Shown here piece by piece: positions 10,304 through 22,300 of a stretch of 64,000 bases of DNA. The translations under genes were made by a program, and so were the position numbers. The notes below the pieces were generated by a model. That model did no database searches. It saw only the letters and a program-made list of their open reading frames with translations, and had not been told where the DNA came from. The DNA comes from Macrostomum hystrix (lineage: Eukaryota; Platyhelminthes; Macrostomidae), in NCBI GenBank assembly GCA_950097015.1, contig CATNEN010000001.1:3750001-3814000 (forward strand). The letters are read 5' to 3'. The first letter of the stretch is position 1; each line of letters opens with the position of its first letter.

Positions 10304-13300
10304 CTGGGGTGAGAGACGGGGTTCCGTGTACTTTGTACTTGGGATGGGATTCGTACTTGGGGGCGGATGGGGTTCGGTGTTTGAGGGGGGATGGGGTTCG
10401 GTGTTTGGGGGGCGGATGGGGTTCGGTGTTTGAGGGGGGATGGGGTTCGGTGTTTGGGGGGCGGATGGGGTTCGGTGTTTGAGGGGGGATGGGGTTCGGT
10501 GTTTGGGGGGCGGATGGGGTTCGGTGTTTGAGGGGGGATGGGGTTCGGTGTTTGGGGGGCGGATGGGGTTCGGTGTTTGAGGGGGGATGGGGTTCGGTGT
10601 TTGGGGGGCGGATGGGGTTCGGTGTTTGAGGGGGGATGGGGTTCGGTGTTTGGGGGGCGGATGGGGTTCGGTGTTTGAGGGGGGGGATGGGGTTCGGTGT
10701 TTGAGGGGGATGGGGTTCGGTGTTTGAGGGGGGATGGGGTTCGGTGTTTGAGGGGGATGGGGTTCGGTGTTTGAGGGGGATGGGGTTCGGTGTTTGAGGG
10801 GGATGGGGTTCGGTGTTTGAGGGGGATGGGGTTCGGTGTTTGAGGGGGGGGATGGGGTTCGGTGTTTGAGGGGGATGGGGTTCGGTGTTTGAGGGGGATG
10901 GGGTTCGGCGTTTGAGGGGGGATGGGGTTCGGTGTTTGGGGGGCGGATGGGGTTCGGTGTTTGAGGGGGGATGGGGTTCGGTGTTTGGGGGGCGGATGGG
11001 GTTCGGTGTTTGAGGGGGGATGGGGTTCGGTGTTTGGGGGGCGGATGGGGTTCGGTGTTTGAGGGGGGATGGGGTTCGGTGTTTGGGGGGCGGATGGGGT
11101 TCGGTGTTTGAGGGGGGATGGGGTTCGGTGTTTGGGGGGCGGATGGGGTTCGGTGTTTGAGGGGGGATGGGGTTCGGTGTTTGGGGGGCGGATGGGGTTC
11201 GGTGTTTGAGGGGGATGGGGTTCGGTGTTTGGGGGGGGATGGGGTTCGGTGTTTGAGGGGGGATGGGGTTCGGTGTTTGAGGGGGATGGGGTTCGGTGTT
11301 TGAGGGGGATGGGGTTCGGTGTTTGAGGGGGATGGGGTTCGGTGTTTGAGGGGGATGGGGTTCGGTGTTTGAGGGGGGGGATGGGGTTCGGTGTTTGAGG
11401 GGGATGGGGTTCGGTGTTTGAGGGGGATGGGGTTCGGCGTTTGAGGGGGATGGGGTTCGGTGTTTGAGGGGGATGGGGTTCGGTGTTTGAGGGGGATGGG
11501 GTTCGGTGTTTGAGGGGGATGGGGTTCGGTGTTTGAGGGGGATGGGGTTCGGCGTTTGAGGGGGATGGGGTTCGGTGTTTGAGGGGGATGGGGTTCGGTG
11601 TTTGAGGGGGATGGGGTTCGGTGTTTGAGGGGGGGATGGGGTTCGGTGTTTGAGGGGGATGGGGTTCGGTGTTTGAGGGGGATGGGGTTCGGTGTTTGAG
11701 GGGGATGGGGTTCGGTGTTTGAGGGGGATGGGGTTCGGTGTTTGAGGGGGATGGGGTTCGGTGTTTGAGGGGGGGGATGGGGTTCGGTGTTTGAGGGGGA
11801 TGGGGTTCGGTGTTTGAGGGGCGGATGGGGTTCGGTGTTTGAGGGGGGATGGGGTTCGGTGTTTGAGGGGGGATGGGGTTCGGTGTTTGAGGGGGGATGG
11901 GGTTCGGTGTTTGGGGGGCGGATGGGATTCGGAGTTGGGGGCGGATGAGATTCGGTTGTTGATGGGGGCGGATGGGATTCGGTGGTTGTTGGGGGCGGAT
12001 GGGATTCAGTGATTTTTGGGGGGGCGGATGAGTTTCGGTGTTTGGGGGGCGGATGGGATTCGGAGTTGGGGGCGGATGAGATTCGGTTGTTGATGGGGGC
12101 ATGTGGGATTCGGTTGTTGATGGAGGCGGATGGGATTCGGTGGTTGTTGGGGGCGGATGGGATTCAGTGATTTTTGGGGGGGCGGATGAGATTCAGTGTT
12201 TGAGGGGCGGGTGGGATTCGGTGTTAGGGCGTGTGGGATTCGGTGTTAGGGCGGGTGGGATTCTGTTTTAGGGCGAATGGGATTCGGTGTTGGGGCGGGT
12301 GGGATTCTGTTTTAGGGCGAATGGGATTCGGTGTTGGGGCGGGTGGGATTCTGTTTTAGGGCGGGTGGGATTCGGTGTTAGGGCGGGTGGGATTCTGTTT
12401 TAGGGTGAATGGGATTCGGTGTTGGGGCGGGAGGGATTGAAAAGAGGGGATAAGATTTATTAAGTAGGTGTACAGTAGATTCTGACCTGAGCCAAATCCA
12501 GCACCAGACAGAGCAGATTGGCAGCCAAAGGGGAGCTTGGAGTGGGCAGCAGTGGATCAGGCAGGCACTCCAGGTAGACAAACAGAGTCTGCAGGTAGGA
12601 GGAGCCGCCGATATTGTCCAGTGGCAGGTCGTCCATCAGGTCGGTTGAGGTGAGAAGTTCTGCAGCCCGGAGGATCTGCTCGGTGCTGGCCACATCGGTG
12701 AGTAGATCCGGCGCGGCCAGGTGGTGCCGACGAATGTGGCGAACCAGACGGACAACTTCGCGAGGCAGCGGATGCGGCTCAGTCAGGAAGCCTTCGTGGC
12801 GATGAGGGAGAAATATATTTGAATAGATCCCTAGATTCATAGACACCTACTCACCACCACCAGGATTCATAGATTCTTAAATCCCTAGATTCTTATTAAA
12901 TCCCTAGATTCTTAACAAATCCCTAGATTCTTAGCAAATCCCTAGATTCTTAACAAATCCCTAGATTCTTGACAAATCCCTAGATTCTTGACAAATCCCT
13001 AGATTATTAACAAATCACTAGATTCTTTAAAAAATCCCTAGATTCTTAACAAATCCCTAGATTCTTGACAAATCCCTAGATTCTTAACGAATCCCTAGAT
13101 TCTTAACAACTCCCAGATTTTTAACAAATCCCAAGATTCTCAACAAATCCCAAGATTCTTAACAAATCCCTAGATTCTTAACAAATACCTAGATTCTTGA
13201 CAAATCTCTAGATTCTTGACAAATCCCTAGATTCTTAACAAATCTCTAGATTTTTTAACAAATCGATAAATTTTTAGTGAACCCCTAGATTCTTAACAAA

Positions 13301-16300
13301 TCCCTAGATTCCTAAATCCTAAAAAATCCCTAGATTCTTGACAAATCCCTAGATTTTTTACAAATACCTAGATTCTTGACAAATCCCTAGATTTTTTACA
13401 AATACCTAGATTCTTGACAAATCCCTAGATTCCTAAAAAATTCCTAGATTTCTTAACAAATCCCTAGATTTCTTTAATCCCTAGATTTCTTAACAAATCC
13501 TTAGATTCTTCCTAAATCCCTAGATTTCCTCTCAGACCGGTGGGACTCATTCCAGCTCCTTAAAACATCCGAGATTTTCTGAATTCTTCCCAGATCTCCT
13601 GGGCATTTTTCTGGACCCCAGGAGTACTTTCAGATACCCAGAACTGTACTCGAATTTTGAAACCCCTGATTAGTGAATAGCTACCAATGAATTGACCAAA
13701 GCTGGCTGAAATGCAATCCGTTCCGTTGTCGCTGTCAGCTTCTCTGCTGACGTCGCCAGTCTTCTTGGCTGTTGCGGCGGCTGCTGTTGCAACCGAACCG
13801 CGCCTGTAGGCTAAGCGAATGGCCGACCTCAGGTGGGCTGGTTCCAGACGAGCAACCGGGCGTGCCAGACGGCAAGCCACATCCAGCGGCAGGCCGAAAC
13901 AGGTGGGCACCAGATCCGCCTGCGGTATCAGGAAGAAATGCTTGCCGCCGGTGAGGACCTGAGAAAATAGTTATCGAAGTGGATAATTTAAAATTAAAAA
14001 AGGGGGCATCAGGTAAGATTTAACAAAAATGATTTGCTGCTGAGTTTGAAAATGTAAAAGAAATATACGACCGTATATTCTAAGAAATCTAAGAAATCTA
14101 AGATCTAAAAAAGAGGGATTCGCATATGACGACTCGGATAAGGATTATATAGATGGATGAGATAAGAAATCTTGGAATAATTTTCGTGGTAAGTCGGATG
14201 GAAATATTTCTAAGAAATGCTGGCTGAGATGGGATTTTTACGAAAATTTTGGCTAAGATGAGATTTCTAAGAAAGGCCTCTAAGATCAGATTTCTAAGAA
14301 AGGTTGGCTAAGATGAGGTTTCTAAGAAAGGTTGGCTAAGATGAGGTTTCTAGGAAAAGTTGTCTAAGATGAGGTTTCTAAGAAAGGTTGGCTAAGATGA
14401 GGTTTCTAAGAAAGGTTGGCTAAGATGAGATTTCTAAGAAAGGCCTCTAAGATCAGATTTCTAAGAAAGGTTTGGCTAAGATGAGAATTCTAAGAAAGTT
14501 AGGCTAAAATGAGATTTCTAAGAAAAATTGTCTAAGATGAGGTTTCTAATAAAGGTTGGCTAAGATGAGGTTTCTAAGAAAGGTTGGCTAAGATGAGGTT
14601 TCTAAGAAAGGTTGGCTAAGATGAGGTTTCTAGGAAAAGTTGTCTAAGATGAGGTTTCTAAGAAAGGTTGGCTATTATGAAGTTTCTAAGAAAGGTTGGC
14701 TAAGATAAAGTTTCTAAGAAAGGATGGCTGAGATGAGGTTTCTAAGAAACGTTGTCTAAGATGAGGTTTCTAAGAAACGTTGGATAAGATGAGGTTTCTA
14801 AGAAAGGTTGGCTAAGATGAGGTTTCTAAGAAAGGTTGGCTAAGATGAGGTTTCTAAGAAAGGTTGGCTAAGATGAGGTTTCTAAGAAACGTTGGCTAAG
14901 ATGAGGTTTCTAAGAAACGTTGGCTAAGATGAGGTTTCTAAGAAACGTTGGCTAAGATGAGGTTTCTAAGAAAGGTTGGCTAAGATGAGGTTTCTAAGAA
15001 AGGTTGGCTAAGATGAGGTTTCTAGGAAAAGTTGTCTAAGATGAGGTTTCTAAGAAAGGTTGGCTATTATGAAGTTTCTAAGAAAGGTTGGCTAAGATAA
15101 AGTTTCTAAGAAAGGATGGCTGAGATGAGGTTTCTAAGAAACGTTGTCTAAGATGAGGTTTCTAAGAAACGTTGGATAAGATGAGGTTTCTAAGAAAGGT
15201 TGGCTAAGATGAGGTTTCTAAGAAAGGTTGGCTAAGATGAGGTTTCTAAGAAAGGTTGGCTAAGATGAGGTTTCTAAGAAACGTTGGCTAAGATGAGGTT
15301 TCTAAGAAACGTTGGCTAAGATGAGGTTTCTAAGAAACGTTGGCTAAGATGAGGTTTCTAAGAAACGTTGGCTAAGATGAGGTTTCTAAGAAACGTTGGC
15401 TAAGATGAGATTTCTATGAAGAAATGGGCCAAAAAACGACTAGGAAACGTGGGTTCACGAATATTTTTAAGGATTTCCTAGAAAGGATGCGAGGATTTCC
15501 TGGAAAGGGGATAAGATAGGATATCTAAGAAAAGTGGATAAGAATTGGCCCATTTTTTACGGAATTAAGTCAAGATTATAACAGAAACAATTTCTTTTGA
15601 GTCGCATTTTCCTTATAATTATCCTTCAGAAATCATACTTCACGACTCACCACAACTAAAATATCCTCAGGTTTGAAAACAGGATTCGGCTGTTCATCGG
15701 CCCAGCGCCGCATAGCCTCGGCAATGTGCCTGTCTTTGATCGATAGCGACAATTTGATAGCCAGCTGACAGTCCACGTCAATCCTAGACGTGTTTGGCGT
15801 TAGCCGCATAAACGCCGGACAGGTGTCGCCTCCGAAGGCCTCGCTGCTATTGAAATGCCAACGCACTGGAACTCGGCCGGTGTTGCATAGCGACACTCCA
15901 GTCTCGTAGGTTTCAAAGAATGCCACCTGGCCGAAGTTGATCTGTCGGATAACGATGGTTGCAAGAGTTGGATCAATCGCCATTTCGATACATATAGGCC
16001 ATTGGAAAATGAAGAATATATTGGATCATACTACATATTAGAACTAATTCTTCATCAGTTGTCTGAGTCAATATAGAATAATCCTACTCACTATAGAGTA
16101 AACCAACTAACTCTAGAATAACCCTACTCACTATTAAATGTTCCTGCTCACTCTTGAGTAAGCCTACTCACTCTTGAGTAACCCTACTCACTCTTGAGTA
16201 CACCTACTCACACTTGAGTAAACCTACTCACTCTTGAGTGCACCTGCTTACTCTTGAGTAACCCTACTCCCTCTAGAGTAACCCTACTCACTCTTGAGTA

Positions 16301-19300
16301 CACCTACTCACACTTGAGTGCACCTACTCACACTTGAGTACACCTACTCACACTTGAGTGCACCTACTTACTCTTGAGTAACCCTACTCACTCTAGAGTA
16401 ACCCTACTCACTCTTGAGTGCACATACTTACTCTTGAGTAAACCTACTCACTCTAGAGTAAACCTACTCACTCTTGAGTGCACCTACTTACTCTTGAGTA
16501 AACCTACTAACTCTAGAGTAAACCTACTCACTCTTGAGTGCACCTACTTACTCTTGAGTAACCCTACTCACTCTAGAGTAACCCTACTCACTCTTGAGTG
16601 CACCTACTTACTCTTGAGTAACCCTACTCACTCTAGAGTAACCCTACTCACTCTTGAGTGCACCTACTTACTCTTGAGTAAACCTACTCACTCTAGAGTA
16701 AACCTACTCACTCTTGAGTGCACCTACTTACTCTTGAGTAACCCTACTCACTCTAGAGTAAACTTACTCACTCTTGAGTGCACATACTTACTCTTGAGTA
16801 AACCTACTCACTCTAGAGTAAACCTACTCACTCTTGAGTGCACCTACTTACTCTTGAGTAAACCTACTCACTCTTGAGTAACCCTACTCACTCTAGAGTA
16901 ACCCTACTCACTCTTGAGTGCACCTACTTACTCTTGAGTAAACCTACTCACTCTAGAGTAAACCTACTCACTCTTGAGTGCACCTACTTACACTTGAGTA
17001 ACCCTACTCACTCTAGAGTAACCCTACTCAAGTAGTAAGTCAAAATCAGTCAAAGCTAACCTCATGACCCGGATCCAGTACGCACTGCGGCAGAATAGCA
17101 TTCTCCAGTTGATCAATCTGTCTAATCACTTCCCTATAGATGCGTTGTCGCCTCTCCTGGTTCTCTTTGGCAACATCGACTTGCAGTAGGCAAGCAACAG
17201 GTTTATGATCGCTCATCAGGTTGCCAAGGAAACAGTCGTATTTAATGACTTTGCAAGGCACGGCTGAGGTCAGAAACAGAACACGATCGCACCAGCTGGG
17301 TACGCGTGATCTCTCGAGCGAGTACTGATTACCGCCCACTTCGAATTTGTACGATGGCTTGAAAGTTATTTTGGCCTCCTGGTAAATTCAAAGTGGCGTG
17401 TGTTGTCAATATATGGGGTTTAATAATTAATAATTAATAATAATAATAATTTAATAATAATTCACACTTCTAAACATAACTTTCTCTAGAAAGCATTAAA
17501 ATTTATACATCAGCCTTTAAATCTGAGCAGACCTACTTAACCTGAATACTCGCCTACTCAACCTGAATACACGCCTACTCAACCTGAATACACGCCTACT
17601 CAACCTGAATACACGCCTACTCAACCTGAATACACGCCTACTCAACCTGAATACACGCCTACTCAACCTGAATACACGCCTACTCAACCTGAATACACGC
17701 CTACTCAACCTGAACACACGCCTACTCAACCTGAATACACGCCTACTCAACCTGAATACACGCCTACTCAACCTGAATACTCGCCTACTCAACCTGAATA
17801 CACGCCTACTCAACCTGAATACACGCCTACTCAACCTGAATACACGCCTACTCAACCTGAATACTCGCCTACTCAACCTGAATACACGCCTACTCAACCT
17901 GAATACACGCCTACTCAACCTGAATACACGCCTACTCAACCTGAATACACGCCTACTCAACCTGAATACACGCCTACTCAACCTGAATACACGCCTACTC
18001 AACCTGAACACACGCCTACTCAACCTGAATACTCGCCTACTCAACCTGAATACTCGCCTACTCAACCTGAATACACGCCTACTCAACCTGAATACACGCC
18101 TACTCAACCTGAATACACGCCTACTCAAACTGAATACAGAACTACTCAACCTGAATACACGCCTACTCAACCTGAACACACGCCTACTCAACCTGAACAC
18201 ACGCCTACTCAACCTGAATACTCGCCTACTCAACCTGAATACACGCCTACTCAACCTGAATACACGCCTACTCAACCTGAATACTCGCCTACTCAACCTG
18301 AATACACGCCTACTCAACCTGAATACACGCCTACTCAACCTGAACACACGCCTACTCAACCTGAACACTCGCCTACTCAACCTGAACACACGCCTACTAA
18401 ACCTGAATACTCGCCTACTCAACCTGAATACACGCCTACTCAACCTGAATACACGCCTACTCAACCTGAACACACGCCTACTCAACCTGAACACACGCCT
18501 ACTCAACCTGAATACTCGCCTACTCAACATGAATACACGCCTACTCAACCTGAATACACGCCTACTCAACCTGAACACACGCCTACTCAACCTGAACACT
18601 CGCCTACTCAACCTGAACACACGCCTACTAAACCTGAATACTCGCCTACTCAACCTGAATACACGCCTACTCAACCTGAATACACGCCTACTCAACCTGA
18701 ACACACGCCTACTCAACCTGAACACACGCCTACTCAACCTGAATACTCGCCTACTCAACATGAATACACGCCTACTCAACCTGAATACACGCCTACTCAA
18801 CCTGAACACACGCCTACTCAACCTGAACACACGCCTACTCAACCTGAATACTCGCCTACTCAACCTGAATACTCGCCTACTCAACCTGAATACACGCCTA
18901 CTCAACCTGAATACACGCCTACTCAACCTGAATACTCGCCTACTCAACCTGAATACACGCCTACTCAACCTGAATACACGCCTACTCAACCTGAATACAG
19001 AACTACTCAACCTGAATATATACCTACACAACTTGAATATCTAGTGTAGCTGAGCACACCTACTCAACTTGAATATCTAGTGTAGCTGAGCACACCTACT
19101 CAACTTGAATATCTAGTTTATCTGAGCACACTTACTCAACTTGAATATCTGGTTTATCTGAGTACACCTACTCAACTTGAATATCTAGTTTATCTGAGCA
19201 CACCTACTCAACTTTAATATCTAGTTTATCTGAGCACACCTACGCAACTTGAATATCTAGTTTAGCTGAGCACACCTACTCAACTTGAATTTCTAGTTTA

Positions 19301-22300
19301 TCTGAGCACACCTACTCAACTTGAATATCTAGTGTAGCTGAGCACACCTACTCAACTTTAATATCTAGTTTATCTGAGCACACCTACTCAACTTGAATAT
19401 CTAGTGTAGCTGAGCACACCTACTCAACTTGAATTTCTAGTTTATCTGAGCACACCTACTCAACTTGAATATCTAGTTTATCTGAGCACACCTACTCAAC
19501 TTGAATATCTAGTGTAGCTGAGCACACCTACTCAACTTGAATATCTAGTTTATCTGAGCACACCTACTCAACTTGAATATCTAGTGTAGCTGAGCACATC
19601 TACTCAACTTGAATATCTAGTGTAGCTGAGCACACCTACGCAACTTGAATATCTAGTGTAGCTGAGCACACCTACTCAACTTGAATATCTAGTGTAGCTG
19701 AGCACACCTGCGCAACTTGAATATCTAGTTTATCTGAGTACACCTACTCAACTTGAATTTCTAGTTTATCTGAGCACACCTACTCAACTTGAATATCTAG
19801 TGTAGCTGAGCACACCTACGCAACTTAAATATCTAGTGTAGCTGAGCACATCTTCTCAACTTGAATATCTAGTGTAGCTGAGCACACCTACTCAACTTGA
19901 ATATCTAGTGTAGCTGAGCACACCTACTCAACTTGAATATCTAGTGTAGCTGAGCACACCTACTCAACTTGAATATCTAGTGTAGCTGAGCACACCTACT
20001 TAACTTGAATATCTAGTGTAGCTGAGCACACCTACTCAACTTGAATATCTAGTGTAGCTGAGCACACCTACTCAACTTGAATATCTAGTTTAGCTGAGCA
20101 CACCTACTCAACTTGAATATCTAGTTTAGCTGAGCACACCTACTCAACTTGAATATCTAGTGTAGCTGAGCACACCTACTCAACTTGAATATCTAGTGTA
20201 GCTGAGCACACCTACTCAACTTGAATATCTAGTGTAGCTGAGCACACCTACTCAACTCGAACACACCTAGATTATCTGAGCACTAACCTGAAATCCATCG
20301 AACAAATCGGAATATCTCATCCACTGAGGGTCCGGTTTCTTCTTGAGCTGTCGCACCAAATTCAACTCGTCGTGCGACTCCAGCAATCGATCGAAATCTC
20401 CCCTATTAACGCTGCGTTCAGCTTCGTCGCGTTCAATTCTAACTAGTCGAAAGTTGAGATCGCCGAACCAGAACATGCAGTGATGCTCGCTATCCGAGGT
20501 GAGAAATTCGAACTCGGTACCTCCATTATCAGAGGCCGATGCGGATGCCGATTGCAAATTACCAGTGCCATCGTCAGGTTTGACATTCACTAGCTTAAGC
20601 TTCTCTAATATGTCCTGCAGAATCGGCATGTTAGTAGGTAAGTAGCACAATTTTTAATTAACTCGTTTAGCATAATAATTTCTTAAAGCACAATATTGTT
20701 GTGTAAGAAAGGAATATTTTACATTTTATTTAAAAACATTTTTACCGAATAACTAGACCCTAACAATATGATTATCTCCAACTATCGGATAATCCTAAAC
20801 TATCGGATAATCCTAAACTATCGTATAATCCTAAACTATCGGATAATCCTAAACTATCGGATAATCCTAAACTATCGGATAATCCTAAACTATCGGATAA
20901 TCCTAAACTATCAGATAATCCTAAACTATCGGATAATCCTAAACTATCGGAAAATCCTAAACTATCGGATAATCCTAAACTATCGGATAATCCTAAACTA
21001 TCAGATAATCCTAAACTATCGGATAATCCTAAACTATCGGATAATCCTAAACTATCGGATAATCCTAAACTATCGGATAATCCTAAACTATCGGATAATC
21101 CTAAACTATCAGATAATCCTAAACTATCGGATAATCCTAAACTATCGGATAATCCTAAACTATCAGATAATCCTAAACTATCAGATAATCCTAAACTATC
21201 GGATAATCCTAAACTATCGGAAAATCCTAAACTATCGGATAATCCTAAACTATCGGATAATCCTAAACTATCGGATAATCCTAAACTATCAGATAATCCT
21301 AAACTATCGGATAATCCTAAACTATCGGAAAATCCTAAACTATCGGATAATCCTAAACTATCAGATAATCCTAAACTATCGGATAATCCTAAACTATCGG
21401 ATAATCCTAAACTATCGGATAATCCCAAACTGCCGGATAATCCCAAGAGTGAAAGTTTAGTCTTCTGTCTCACCTTATAATCCTCGTATCGCCTCTCCAG
21501 CTTGTCCTCCCCAGCAGCCAGGTGACAATTAACAAAGGTTAGGAGGGTGTCGTGCAGCTGAAATCGTATGGCGGTGCCGCCTTTATTAGCCATGAACCCC
21601 ATCAGACCGGTGGCCTGGGCGCCGCAACGCAGATTGCGAATCTCTGGAACAAGCGACTTCCTGACGGCAACCATTAGCACAGTTGAGAACAATTTCACCG
21701 TTTTCAACACCTGGTACTCGTTTTCAGCGGCGAAAGCTCTGCGACACAGTTCGCACCAGCGAGCCTGCCTCTCTGAGCAGTAGGTTGTCAGGTAGTTCCT
21801 AGTTGACATGTCCAACTCCTGACAAAGCAATTCAAGCATTGTTTTTTATTTCACAGATTATTGTAACTTTTCATAGTTGAAGTTTTGTATTAAAAACTAA
21901 CTCACTCAGTCCTACTACCTACTCATTAATTTAGAAATGCATCTATTCATTATAAGCTTTCTCATCGCATCTCACCTTTCTCATCGCATCTCACCTTCTC
22001 ATCACTTCTCACCTGTTTCATCGCTTCTCACCTTTCTCATCGCTTATTATCTTTCTCATCGCTTCTCACATTTCTCATCGCTTCTCACCTTTCTCATCGC
22101 TTCTCACCTTTCTCATCGCTTCTCACCTTTCTCATCTTTCTCATCAATTATTATCTTTTATATCGCTTCTTATCTTTCTCATCGCTTCTCATCCTTCTCA
22201 TCGCTTCTCATCCTTCTCATCGCTTCTCATCCTTCTCATCGCTTCTCATCCTTCTCATCGCTTCTCACATTTCTCACCTTTCACATCGCTTCTCACCTTT

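Noticed and set aside
10294-12102. 602-codon minus-strand frame rich in Pro, Thr, Asn and His
   Set aside because: It is the G-rich minisatellite of OCRL intron 7 read in an open frame; it changes frame pattern with each G-run variant and has no domain or own signals.
17517-19044. Long open frames on both strands (504 and 171 codons)
   Set aside because: A product of the 21-bp tandem unit in intron 3; both strands are open at once, which is typical of repeats and not of genes.
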